A stretch of DNA of 64,000 bases from NCBI RefSeq assembly GCF_944377805.1, contig NZ_CALWFZ010000008.1:1-64000 (forward strand), in the 5' to 3' direction. The notes beneath the pieces were generated by a model that saw only the letters and a program-made list of their open reading frames with translations, made no database searches and was not told where the DNA came from. The stretch comes from an uncultured Mediterraneibacter sp. GTDB taxonomy: Bacteria > Bacillota > Clostridia > Lachnospirales > Lachnospiraceae. A program made the position numbers and the translations under genes. Positions 1 through 8,398 of this stretch are shown here, one piece after another. Numbering within the stretch: position 1 is the first letter of the stretch; each line of letters starts with the position of its first letter.

Positions 1-355
1 TAAATTTCTTTTCCTGCACGATATTCAGTTGTCAAGTTTCGGTTGGAATCTTATTCATTGAGATTCCGAGAAGTTATATTATTCGCTTATCCTTTTGTTA
101 TGACAATGGTACATTACCGCGCCTCTTTTGTCAAATTCTTTATTTAAGTTTGTTTGTTTATACAATTTATTTTTGATGCTTTTGTGCATTATGTATAATT
201 TATTGTTAAATTTTTATCTAACTTATCAATTTTTCATCATATGTTATAGAAAGTATTTTATTAATCTTTTATCTTATTCTCACTTTGGTTGACTGGATCA
301 GAATATTGATTTATATTTAGATTGTTAAACAAAGTTACTAACGGGGGACAGATTT
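1..355. other. AT-rich intergenic region upstream of the ROK regulator
   Basis: No convincing coding frame is visible. The stretch is strongly AT-rich compared with the genes that follow. It holds an inverted repeat (GGAATCT at 45-51, AGATTCC at 61-67, 9-nt loop) without a T-run on either side, so it is not an obvious terminator. Its right end carries the promoter of the ROK gene. Confidence 0.5.
289..317 (+). promoter_or_regulatory. Sigma-A-type promoter of the ROK regulator
   Basis: TTGACT at 289-294 and TATATT at 312-317 are separated by exactly 17 bases. The predicted start of transcription is near 324, giving a short leader. A GGGGGA ribosome binding site precedes the ATG at 356. Confidence 0.7.
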
Positions 356-1471
356 ATGACAGGAGAAAAATATAAAACAAGAGACTTTGGCAATATCTTC
401 CGTGACATATATTTAAAAAAGCAGCGATCCCGGCAACAAATAGCTTCAGAACTGGGCATCAGCCTTCCTACCGTCACAAATAATCTTGATCTTTTGGCAA
501 AAAGCGGACTCGTCTACAAATCCGGAGTATGCCAGTCTACTGGAGGGCGAAAAGCCTACACTTACCAGTGCGTCCCTGACGCCCGCTTTGCCATTGGAAT
601 CGATATTACAAAGAGGCATTTATCTCTCGTTCTGATCAATATGCATCTTGACATTATTTCCCAGAAGAGAATTCGCTGTGTGTTTTCAGATTCAGGTGAA
701 TACTTCGAGAGTGTGAAAGCAGAAATCGAAGAAATACTGAACGCGAACAAGATAGACCGCAGAAAACTCCTCGGGGTGGGAATCTCAATGCCTGTTATCA
801 TCGACAGAGATCAAAAGTCCATTTCCTATGCAACAGTAATCAACCTGTCAGGAGATATATATCAAAGGATGTCCGCATATATCAAATATCCATTCCTTCT
901 GTTCAATGATGCCAACTCTGCCGGTCTGGCCGAAAGCTGGATCTCCGACTCAGGCGAATCCATGACCTATCTGTTTCTCGGGAACAGTGTCGGCGGCGCC
1001 CGCATCGCCGACGGACAGATCATTACCGGAGAAAACTGGAGAGCCGGTGAATTCGGACATATGTGCATCATTCCCGAAGGCGAACAGTGCTACTGCGGCC
1101 AGAAAGGATGCCTTGACGCCTACTGTTCCGCCACCGTGTTATCTGATTTTACAAATGAAAATCTCGACATCTTTTTTGAAGAATTAAAGAAAGGCAACAA
1201 CCCCGGTTACCGCCGCATATTTGATCATTATCTGGATCATCTCGCAATTGCCGTCAAAAACCTGCGCATGTGTTATGATTCCGACATTGTACTGGGCGGT
1301 GCCGTCGGGGCTTATCTTGCCGACTACATAGATGAATTCAGACGAAAAGTAGAAAGCCTCAATCCATTTGAACAGGGCGGAGATTATATAAGAGTATGTC
1401 ACTATCGCAAAGAGGCCGCGGCCGTGGGGGCTGCCATTTACTTCATAAACGAATTTATCGAAAGCCTGTAA
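356..1471 (+). CDS. ROK-family transcriptional regulator (NagC/XylR type)
   Basis: This 371-residue protein is a likely sugar-responsive DNA-binding repressor. An N-terminal winged helix-turn-helix (about residues 8-60, including SRQQIASELGISLPTVTNN) is followed by a ROK sugar-kinase fold: GIDIT near residue 80, FNDANSAGLAE near 182, and a zinc-site signature GEQCYCGQKGCLDAYC near 240-257. Such proteins normally bind a sugar or sugar phosphate and derepress nearby catabolic genes, but no sugar operon adjoins it on the visible side, so its target may lie to the left of the window or elsewhere. The start at 356 is supported by GGGGGA and a well-spaced promoter. The gene is convergent with the ABC permease and they share a terminator hairpin. 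The family call is firm; the ligand is unknown. Confidence 0.88.
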   Translation: MTGEKYKTRDFGNIFRDIYLKKQRSRQQIASELGISLPTVTNNLDLLAKSGLVYKSGVCQSTGGRKAYTYQCVPDARFAIGIDITKRHLSLVLINMHLDIISQKRIRCVFSDSGEYFESVKAEIEEILNANKIDRRKLLGVGISMPVIIDRDQKSISYATVINLSGDIYQRMSAYIKYPFLLFNDANSAGLAESWISDSGESMTYLFLGNSVGGARIADGQIITGENWRAGEFGHMCIIPEGEQCYCGQKGCLDAYCSATVLSDFTNENLDIFFEELKKGNNPGYRRIFDHYLDHLAIAVKNLRMCYDSDIVLGGAVGAYLADYIDEFRRKVESLNPFEQGGDYIRVCHYRKEAAAVGAAIYFINEFIESL

Positions 1472-1518
1472 TCGCACTTGTCCGCCATTCGTCACATTCG
1501 CGCTTCTCTCATATTGTC

Positions 1519-1557
1519 AAAAAGTGTGGAGTGAAATAATTTCACTCCACACTTTTT
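1519..1557. terminator. Bidirectional terminator hairpin
   Basis: A perfect 18-base inverted repeat (arms 1519-1536 and 1540-1557, loop TAA) has an A-run on the left and a T-run on the right, so it can terminate both the ROK gene and the convergent permease. The right arm lies inside the last codons of the permease (stop at 1542), so the stop codon and terminator overlap. Confidence 0.9.
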
Positions 1558-4500
1558 AATGATTCTACCATATTGATCTTCTTCAGTTTAAAGTACATCG
1601 CTCCGTTTACAAGAAGCGAGAACAGGCATGTCAGAAGAAAAGCATAGATAAAACTGCTCAGATCAATATTTCTCCCAAACATCACAGACTCGATCTCCAC
1701 AGTGACAATGATAAACTGATGCAGGATCTTTCCGAGAACAATTCCAAACACCGCGCCGAACAGAGTAAGTACAATATTCTCTCTGTAGACATACATAGAG
1801 ACCTCGCTGTTGTAGAATCCAAGCACTTTGAGGGTGGCGAGTTCTCTCTGACGTTCCGTGATGCTGATGTTGTTCAGATTATAAAGCACGACAAATGCCA
1901 GCATCCCCGCGGACATAATCAGGACGATGATAACTTCATCGAGCGCCCCTAACATATTGTCCACCTGTTCTCTCAGATCCGTTGTATAGCTGATACTCAG
2001 GGTTCCCGGCAGCGCCAGGGCCTCCTCTCCGATCCTCTCAGCCTCTTCTGTCATTCGATCAGAGGTCTTATAGAAAATACAATTATAATCCGGCGTCTCT
2101 TTATACAAACTCTCATAGACTGCGGGCGTCATGTACAGATAGTGACTCATATAGTTTTCACAGACAGCACTGATCTCCACTTCAAGATCCCCCTGCTCCT
2201 CATCACGGATTGTTATCGCGTCCCCCGGCTGTACATCCAGTTCTGAAGCCATCTTCTCCGTAAGTACCGCTCCTGTACTGTCAAGGCTGTAACGGGCGTT
2301 AGTCACTCGATCCTGCAAAACTACAAACTCCGGAAACTCCTCCGTGTCTTTTGGCACATTCAGATAGATATCATGCCATTCTTCTCCGTTCCCAACTGTA
2401 ATCTGAGTCAGAAGTCCTTCCGCAGCTCCCGCCATAGCGCTGTCCTTATTAAGCCGGGTGAGAATATTCTGCTTCTCCTCCTCCGTGACGTCATCCCTCA
2501 GAATTATATTTCCATCATAGAGCTGTATTTCTCCATACTGAATATCCACAATAGCGAAAATAGAGTCCTTCAGTCCGAATCCTACCAGTATCAGCGCCAT
2601 ACAGTCCCCGATGCCAAACACGGTCATAAACAACCGCTTCTTATACCGGACAAGATTTCGGATACTTGCCTTCCATGAGAAATTCAACCTTTTCCAAATG
2701 AATGTAACCCGCTCTAAGAGTACTCTCTGCCCCTGTTTCGGAGTCGGCGGCCGCATCAGTTCCGCCGCCTGTTCTTTCAGCTCTTTATAGCAGGATAAAA
2801 GCGTGGCAAGCAGGGTACTGGCAAGGGCCGCCCCCGCCGCGCCCAGACCGTAGGCAAGATTATACGGAAGAACGATCTCATTCATATGCCGGTACATGAT
2901 GCCGTAGGCATTAATAATAATATAGGGAAATACTTTCTCTCCGAACAGAATTCCCGCCGCACTTCCCGTTACTGTGGCAAACAATGCGTATCCGATATAT
3001 TTTCCCGCGATCGAATGTCGTTCATATCCCAGCGCTTTCAGCGTTCCGATCAGGGTTCTCTGTTCCTCCACCATACGGGTCATAGTCGTCAGGCTGATCA
3101 GCGCGGCCACAAGGAAAAAAATCGCCGGAAAGACCTCACCGATGGCGCGCATACGGTCAGCGTTCTCCCCGTAACTGCTGTAGTCCGGGAGATTTGTTCT
3201 GTCATAGATATACCACTGCGGCTCTTCAATGGCATCAACCTCCTCCTGAGCAGCATTAATCTCTTCCTGCGCTTCCTCGATCTGCTTCTCCCCGTCCGCG
3301 ATCTCAGCCTGTGCTTCCGCTTCGCCTTCGTAATAATCTTCCCAGCCCGCGTCAATCTCTTTCTGAGCCCGGACAAGCTGATCTCTGGCATCAGAGATCT
3401 CCTGTTCTCCCGACTTGATCTGCACCCAGCCGTTATCGATCTCCTGCTGGGCCGATTCGATCTGGGCCTTTCCGGATTCAATCTGTGTCTGCGCCTCGGA
3501 TACGGCCGCATCTCCGCTCTGTATCTGCTCATACATCTGAGCCATAGCGGCCATTGTTGTTTCATCCGTCTGTCCGCTTTCTGCCAGAGCATTGTACTGT
3601 TCCTTTACTTTATTGAGCGCTTCAATCTGTTCGTTAAGTATTTCAACGCTGGCATTGAGTTCTTCAGTATTCCTGTCAATCTCCTCCTGGCCGTCAATGA
3701 GCTGCTGTCTGGATGACTGGAGCTGATCTTCCGACGAAGAAACCTCCTGCCATCCACTGTCCACCTCGTTCTGAGCATCCTCAAGCCGGCTTCTCGCATC
3801 GGAAAGCTCGGCTTCAGTCTGCGCTTTTCCATCCTCCAGCTCCTGCCGGGCATCGGCAAGCTCCGTCCTGGCCTCTTCCAGTTCCTGAGTGGCCTCGCCA
3901 ACAACTTCGTTGTACCGGGCCTGCTGCCGCTCCTTCCGGATCGCTTCCACCTGATCCACAGCTTCTCCTATCAGATCATCATACCGGTCCGTAAAGGCGG
4001 TCAGTTCTTTTGCCCCATCTGCCTGAGCGTAGATCTCCGTATATACGTCCAGCGTGAAACTCTCCTCGGGCACTACAATAAAAGCGGCCAGACTTCCGTT
4101 ACCAATCGTCGTGCTTCCTCTCTGAAACGAGATGTAATTCGGACTGCTGACCGCTCCCACTATTGTATATGTATCCGTTTTCAGCGTATCTGTAACGGCC
4201 TCGTCGGTACCGCTGGTGAAAGTGATCTCATCCCCGACTTCCAGAGTACTCTCTTCCAGATAATCGACATCCATAGCACACTCATTTTCCTTCTCTGGAA
4301 GTCTGCCTTCTTCTAACTGCACCTGATTCATCGTCGGAAGCAGCGACATCACATGGACCGCGATCTGATTATCCCCCTCTGAGCAGAGGACATCCACCGA
4401 ATATCCCCCTTCTGCGTCTGAGATTCCCTCTACGCCGCGGATCGCGTCTACATCGTCCCCGGTCAGCCCAAGGGTGCTGATCACCTCAATGTCCATCAGA

Positions 4501-4670
4501 TTTCTGTTATCAAAATACGCATCCCCCGAGTAACGCATATCCGGCTCTGACGAGCGGATTCCCGAGAAAAAAGCACAGCCGATAGCGACAATGAAAAAAA
4601 TGGACAGAAAACGCCCGAGACTTCTCCGGATCTCCATATAAAAGTCTTTTCTCAACGCTTTCTTCTTCAT
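1542..4670 (-). CDS. ABC transporter permease, FtsX/MacB type with coiled-coil insert
   Basis: The protein has 1042 residues and two FtsX-type permease cores. A first membrane helix (about 19-38) is followed by a large extracellular part. This holds a MacB-like periplasmic domain (about 40-240) and a long repetitive coiled coil (about 245-490) rich in Glu, Gln and Ala, with recurring ExxI-DxGW and QIxSGE units. Three more helices follow near 520-650, then a second extracellular domain and a final permease block near 920-1040. It pairs with the ATPase encoded just upstream, so the two form an exporter or mechanotransmission complex rather than an importer. The ATG at 4670 was chosen because AGGAAGG lies just in front of it; an earlier in-frame ATG at 4685 has no ribosome binding site. 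The substrate is unknown; lipoprotein, peptide or cell-wall functions are all possible. Confidence 0.85.
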   Translation of the reverse strand: MKKKALRKDFYMEIRRSLGRFLSIFFIVAIGCAFFSGIRSSEPDMRYSGDAYFDNRNLMDIEVISTLGLTGDDVDAIRGVEGISDAEGGYSVDVLCSEGDNQIAVHVMSLLPTMNQVQLEEGRLPEKENECAMDVDYLEESTLEVGDEITFTSGTDEAVTDTLKTDTYTIVGAVSSPNYISFQRGSTTIGNGSLAAFIVVPEESFTLDVYTEIYAQADGAKELTAFTDRYDDLIGEAVDQVEAIRKERQQARYNEVVGEATQELEEARTELADARQELEDGKAQTEAELSDARSRLEDAQNEVDSGWQEVSSSEDQLQSSRQQLIDGQEEIDRNTEELNASVEILNEQIEALNKVKEQYNALAESGQTDETTMAAMAQMYEQIQSGDAAVSEAQTQIESGKAQIESAQQEIDNGWVQIKSGEQEISDARDQLVRAQKEIDAGWEDYYEGEAEAQAEIADGEKQIEEAQEEINAAQEEVDAIEEPQWYIYDRTNLPDYSSYGENADRMRAIGEVFPAIFFLVAALISLTTMTRMVEEQRTLIGTLKALGYERHSIAGKYIGYALFATVTGSAAGILFGEKVFPYIIINAYGIMYRHMNEIVLPYNLAYGLGAAGAALASTLLATLLSCYKELKEQAAELMRPPTPKQGQRVLLERVTFIWKRLNFSWKASIRNLVRYKKRLFMTVFGIGDCMALILVGFGLKDSIFAIVDIQYGEIQLYDGNIILRDDVTEEEKQNILTRLNKDSAMAGAAEGLLTQITVGNGEEWHDIYLNVPKDTEEFPEFVVLQDRVTNARYSLDSTGAVLTEKMASELDVQPGDAITIRDEEQGDLEVEISAVCENYMSHYLYMTPAVYESLYKETPDYNCIFYKTSDRMTEEAERIGEEALALPGTLSISYTTDLREQVDNMLGALDEVIIVLIMSAGMLAFVVLYNLNNISITERQRELATLKVLGFYNSEVSMYVYRENIVLTLFGAVFGIVLGKILHQFIIVTVEIESVMFGRNIDLSSFIYAFLLTCLFSLLVNGAMYFKLKKINMVESLKSVE

Positions 4671-4678
4671 ACGCCTTC

Positions 4679-5383
4679 CTACCATTCTATCTCGTCAATC
4701 GATACCGGATGACCGTTAATCTCCATATTGGAAACCCGTCCGTTCTTAATGTGAATCAGTCGGTCCGCCATAGGAGCAATTGCCTGATTATGTGTGATCA
4801 CGATTACTGTCATCCCCCTGTTTCTGCACATATTCTGCAAAAGCCTCAGAATTGCCTTGCCGGTATTATAGTCCAGAGCCCCCGTAGGCTCGTCACACAG
4901 CAGCAACTTCGGATTTTTCGCAAGCGCCCTTGCAATCGATACCCTCTGCTGCTCTCCGCCTGAGAGCTGCGCGGGGAAATTATTGAGCCGGTCTCCCAGC
5001 CCTACTTCTTCAAGTACCTCTTTTGCATCCAGGGGATCACGGCATATCTGGAGCGCCAGCTCTACATTTTCAAGGGCAGTCAGATTCGGAACCAGATTGT
5101 AAAACTGGAACACAAACCCGATATCTTCCCGACGGTATTCCGTCAGTCTCCTGGAATCATAGGAAGTGACATCGGCGCCGTCCACCAGCAGCGTTCCGTC
5201 CGTAGCCGTATCCATGCCGCCCAGAATATTGAGCACTGTCGTCTTCCCCGCTCCGCTGGGACCTACAACAACGACAAATTCCCCCTTTTCCACTGAGAAG
5301 CTGATCCGGTCAGCCGCGCGGATCTCCACCTCTCCCATCTTGTATATTTTCGTAATATCTTTCAATTCGACAAATCCACTCAT
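4679..5383 (-). CDS. ABC transporter ATP-binding protein (MacB/LolD class)
   Basis: This 234-residue nucleotide-binding subunit drives the FtsX-type permease encoded 8 bases downstream. Visible motifs are Walker A GPSGAGKT (about residue 36), Q-loop [10 protein letters not shown], signature [15 protein letters not shown] and Walker [13 protein letters not shown], followed by the switch His in VITHNQ. This order and the GALD ending are typical of the MacB/LolD/FtsE class. The ATG at 5383 has AGGAGCGGTG upstream; an in-frame ATG six codons earlier lacks a site. The ATPase and permease form a two-gene unit. Confidence 0.92.
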   Translation of the reverse strand: MSGFVELKDITKIYKMGEVEIRAADRISFSVEKGEFVVVVGPSGAGKTTVLNILGGMDTATDGTLLVDGADVTSYDSRRLTEYRREDIGFVFQFYNLVPNLTALENVELALQICRDPLDAKEVLEEVGLGDRLNNFPAQLSGGEQQRVSIARALAKNPKLLLCDEPTGALDYNTGKAILRLLQNMCRNRGMTVIVITHNQAIAPMADRLIHIKNGRVSNMEINGHPVSIDEIEW

Positions 5384-5447
5384 GACACCGCTCCTATACA
5401 TTCAGAGCGGATACTCTTAAACGTACCCACTCTGTTTCATTTGCAAT

Positions 5448-5526
5448 GGCGGCGAGCCAAAATCCGGGCTTACCCGAGACCTTGGCGACCGTTTATACTC
5501 CCGGAATGTGCCATTTGGCACTTCCG
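5448..5526 (+). repeat. Dispersed hairpin repeat, copy A
   Basis: About 79 bp, related by eye to copies at 41973-42052 (opposite orientation) and 59021-59100. It lies between the MFS gene and the ABC ATPase gene, both on the minus strand. Two inverted segments are visible: CCAA..CCGGG..CCCG..TTGG in the left half, and CGGAA-T-GTGCC paired with GGCACTTCCG at the right end. No T-run follows, so it is not a simple terminator. Confidence 0.7.
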
Positions 5527-5594
5527 ATTATTTGATTAAATTATAACATAAAACTGAGAATTTTTAAGATATTTCTTAAGAATTTCAGATGATT

Positions 5595-6845
5595 TCACAC
5601 TTTTTTGTGTTCTTTATTCAATCTGGCAGAAATCCGAAACAGAATCAAACCGATCAGAAACATTACTGAGAGCGCGCTGACTCCGATGTTGATACTTCCC
5701 GTTGTCTGGCTCAGAAAGGAGACCAGGGCCGTCCCGATCACAGAGGCGCCCTTTCCACATATATCATAGATGCCGAAGAACTCTCCCGACTTCTCCGCCG
5801 GAATAATCTTCGCGAAATAAGAGCGGGACAGCGCCTGGATTGTTCCCTGAAACATTCCCACAAGCACAGCCAGAAGCCAGAAGTCAAACTGGGTGTCCAG
5901 CCAGTACGCATACACGGCGATACAGAAATACGCGGCAATACATACGGTAATGATTGTCTCCGGGTTTACCTTCTTTATGACGCGGCTGAAAAACAGTACA
6001 GATGGAAACGCCACAACCTGAGTGACAAGGAGGGCCAGGAGAAGCCCTGTGCTGTCGAGCCCAAGCGCCTGCCCGTAAGCCGTCGCCATATCGATCACAG
6101 TATAGACTCCGTCGATGTAGAAAAAGAAAGCAAGCAAAAACAACAGAATACGCTTATTCCGGATCAGCTCCAGAAACGTGCGCCCCAGTCTTTTGAAGCT
6201 GTTTGCTATAATATGTTCTCCCGACTCAGAGAAATACCTCTGCCGGTAGGAACGCAGAAGTGGAACGGACGAGAGCAGCCACCAGAGAGCTGTAATGATA
6301 AAAGCCAGTATCATGGCATTCTGCATCCCGATCCCGAAGCTGTCCGCTCCCAGGACAAGCACAAGACAGGCAATAAACGGGATGCAGCTCCCGATGTATC
6401 CCCACGCATATCCGTGGGAAGACACCGAATCCATCCGCTCCGGCTCTGTCACATCAGTAAGCATGGAGTCGTAGAATACAAGACTCGCCGAGTACCCGGT
6501 CTTGGCGAGCACGAAGATGATAAGAAACCAGAGCCACGAGGATAAAAAGCCAAGTACAATACACCCGAGCACCCCGACTCCCATCGCAATCGAAAAGATG
6601 ATCTTTTTATAATTCTTCGTATCAGCAATCGCTCCCAGAGTGGGACCAAGAATCGCAACGATCAGGGTGCATACAGATGTAGCGTACCCCCAGTATGCAA
6701 GATAGTCCACATCTGATATGCCGGCGCTTCCCGCCAGAGAGTTAAAATAGATCGGGAAGATTGTGGAAACCATCATTGTAAACGCAGAATTTCCCACGTC
6801 ATAGAGTACCCATTTTTTCTCAAGCGAAGTCAGTTTGAATTTCAT
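5595..6845 (-). CDS. MFS transporter, UMF1/Atg22-like family
   Basis: The protein is an integral membrane protein of 416 residues with about twelve hydrophobic segments spread over its length. The opening EKKWVLYDVGNSAFTMM is the characteristic start of the UMF1 group of major facilitator proteins (DxGNSAF). The second half keeps ALGLDSTGLLLALLVTQVVA and the QALSRSYFAKIIP motif near residue 340. Substrates of this group in bacteria are not established; small-molecule efflux is the usual guess. The ATG at 6845 has AAAGGAG upstream and removes 14 non-conserved residues of the open frame. It lies 69 bases downstream of the phospholipase-like gene and may be co-transcribed with it. Confidence 0.87.
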   Translation of the reverse strand: MKFKLTSLEKKWVLYDVGNSAFTMMVSTIFPIYFNSLAGSAGISDVDYLAYWGYATSVCTLIVAILGPTLGAIADTKNYKKIIFSIAMGVGVLGCIVLGFLSSWLWFLIIFVLAKTGYSASLVFYDSMLTDVTEPERMDSVSSHGYAWGYIGSCIPFIACLVLVLGADSFGIGMQNAMILAFIITALWWLLSSVPLLRSYRQRYFSESGEHIIANSFKRLGRTFLELIRNKRILLFLLAFFFYIDGVYTVIDMATAYGQALGLDSTGLLLALLVTQVVAFPSVLFFSRVIKKVNPETIITVCIAAYFCIAVYAYWLDTQFDFWLLAVLVGMFQGTIQALSRSYFAKIIPAEKSGEFFGIYDICGKGASVIGTALVSFLSQTTGSINIGVSALSVMFLIGLILFRISARLNKEHKKV

Positions 6846-6914
6846 AATAGCTGCCGCTCCTTTCCGCAGTTTTGAATCGTTCTCCACAGTTTGTAAATAT
6901 AAAGAAAAATATAT

Positions 6915-7739
6915 TTACAGGCGCAGGTTCTCCCAGTTATCTCCCGCTCCGAAAGTACGGTGAAAACGCTCCGGAAGACCTGAGCCCTCAAAGAGCGCTT
7001 TCTGATACTGTATGATCAGACCTGCCGCCAGCGGCACCGCTCCTGCATAAAGACGCTTCAGAAGCTGGCAGTAATCTTTGCATGCCGGATTTGGTTCCAG
7101 ACTCATCACCATCCCATGTTTGCTCTCATACTGTCCGGCAAGCTTCATTGCGCCGTAGATCATCCTTCTCTTCGTCGGAGTCGGCGCATGGAGCATTTTG
7201 TGACATAAAATCATTCCCCGCATCGCCTTCTCCACAAGTTCCGGCGTCAGATTCTCATAAAACGGCGCGATCACAGCGGCATTCTTCCGGGATGGGTGAA
7301 TATGGCCCGTAGCCAGGTAACGCACAGGGTTAATATAGTCTTCTTTTAATAAAAGCCGGTCAAACTCCATCTCAATCTCCGAGTGGCTGATCCCGCTTGT
7401 GCGGATCATTTTCTCTATGTAGGGATGGCACTCGCTGTCAAGAGCGAAGTGACAGATAAATCCATAGATATAAGCCCTGGCTGCCGCCGGATCCTCCGTC
7501 TCCTGCCCGATCACTTCTATCGCGTGACTGAAAAACTCATCCGCCATCTTGTCATGCAGGGCAAACCCCTGGGAATTCACAGGATTTTTAATCAGCGCTC
7601 TATAATAAAAAAGAAGGTCAGGGCCATGTACGCCAATGTCAAACAGTTCTCTGTGGTTTTCAATAGAACTTAAAAGGGGGCGCGGAAGCGCGCTCAGAAC
7701 CTCATTTCCGAATTTATAATGTGCATATGTTGTAGGCAT
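6915..7739 (-). CDS. Zinc-dependent phospholipase C-like protein
   Basis: The protein has 274 residues and begins MPTTYAHYKFG. The early His, the internal DIGVHGPDLLFYYR segment (about 36-49) and the YIYGFICHFALDSECHPYIE block (about 109-128) are the His/Asp-rich helices of the zinc-dependent phospholipase C/S1-P1-nuclease superfold, in which they bind zinc. There is no signal peptide, so this member is probably intracellular, unlike the secreted toxins of the same fold. Substrate and physiological role are unknown. GAGGAAGTTAT precedes the start codon. Confidence 0.75.
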   Translation of the reverse strand: MPTTYAHYKFGNEVLSALPRPLLSSIENHRELFDIGVHGPDLLFYYRALIKNPVNSQGFALHDKMADEFFSHAIEVIGQETEDPAAARAYIYGFICHFALDSECHPYIEKMIRTSGISHSEIEMEFDRLLLKEDYINPVRYLATGHIHPSRKNAAVIAPFYENLTPELVEKAMRGMILCHKMLHAPTPTKRRMIYGAMKLAGQYESKHGMVMSLEPNPACKDYCQLLKRLYAGAVPLAAGLIIQYQKALFEGSGLPERFHRTFGAGDNWENLRL

Positions 7740-7904
7740 ATAACTTCCTCTTTTCTCTTGTTGTTTTCGCGGAAAACCTTCCGCATAGCCACAGGCTGCC
7801 GTCTGTAACAGGCCGGCCGCCTGTTACATATTATCACATATCCTGCTCAAAAAATCCAGCTATCCAGGGATAATGTTATGTTAAATATTTGCAGATAATA
7901 CGTC
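7740..7904. repeat. Two short perfect palindromes upstream of the phospholipase-like gene
   Basis: GCGGAA-4-TTCCGC lies at 7769-7784. A 23-base perfect inverted repeat lies at 7805-7827 (GTAACAGGC, 5-nt centre, GCCTGTTAC). Neither is followed by a T-run, so operator or transcript-structure roles are more likely than termination. Nothing coding is seen here. Confidence 0.5.
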
Positions 7905-7933
7905 TTGACACTTCTGCTTTGGAGTACTATATT
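7905..7933 (+). promoter_or_regulatory. Promoter of the tmRNA gene
   Basis: A consensus -35 TTGACA (7905-7910) and TATATT (7928-7933) are separated by 17 bases. The predicted transcript starts near 7940, about 50 nt before the mature 5' end of tmRNA, consistent with RNase P processing. Confidence 0.8.
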
Positions 7934-7988
7934 ATATACTGAATCGTTAGTTTGACTGTGCAATTCTGCATAAATGACTGTTTATTCA

Positions 7989-8330
7989 GGGCTTGTACTG
8001 GTTTCGACAGGGATCTTGAAGATGGAGAAGCTATCCGCAGGCTGATGCGTCAAATCGCAAACTTAAAATTAAACGCTAACGATAATTACGAATTAGCTGC
8101 AGCCTAAATGCTGCATACCGCTTCCGGTGCACTCACACATTGGAAATCCGGTATCAAACATGTGAGAAACGATGACGGCAAAGCTTTGAGCCGTCAGGCG
8201 TATCATGAAGCTACTGAAACCGCAGGGATGTCCGTTTCCATGCGGCGGAGGGAATCTTAAATAACGGACTATGATAGTAGAAGTACATGGGATAGGTTTT
8301 TGGACGCGGGTTCGATTCCCGCCAGGTCCA
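7989..8330 (+). ncRNA. ssrA: Transfer-messenger RNA (tmRNA)
   Basis: tmRNA rescues stalled ribosomes and tags the unfinished protein for proteolysis. The 5' end GGGCTTG pairs with CAGGTCC near the 3' end (8323-8329), with discriminator A at 8330; the terminal CCA is not encoded. The TTCGA T-loop at 8311-8315 and the GGTTTCGACAGGG 5' signature are present. The tag frame starts at the resume codon GCA (8057) and ends with TAA at 8105-8107, encoding ANLKLNANDNYELAAA. A strong promoter lies upstream and a strong terminator directly after. The partner smpB is not in the window. Confidence 0.96.
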
Positions 8331-8333
8331 TTT

Positions 8334-8375
8334 AAGAAAAAGACAGCGGATTTTATTCTCCGCTGTCTTTTTCTT
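8334..8375. terminator. Bidirectional terminator after ssrA
   Basis: A 17-base perfect stem (8334-8350 with 8359-8375) with an 8-nt loop is flanked by A-run and T-run. It serves tmRNA on the plus strand and the end of the ula operon (gene ending at 8399) on the minus strand. Confidence 0.9.
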
Positions 8376-8398
8376 AATTTTCGTCAAACAACTTACAT

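Noticed and set aside
2886..3716. Open frame of 276 codons opposite the coiled-coil part of the permease
   Set aside because: Antisense shadow of a repetitive Glu/Gln-rich coding region, no start site.
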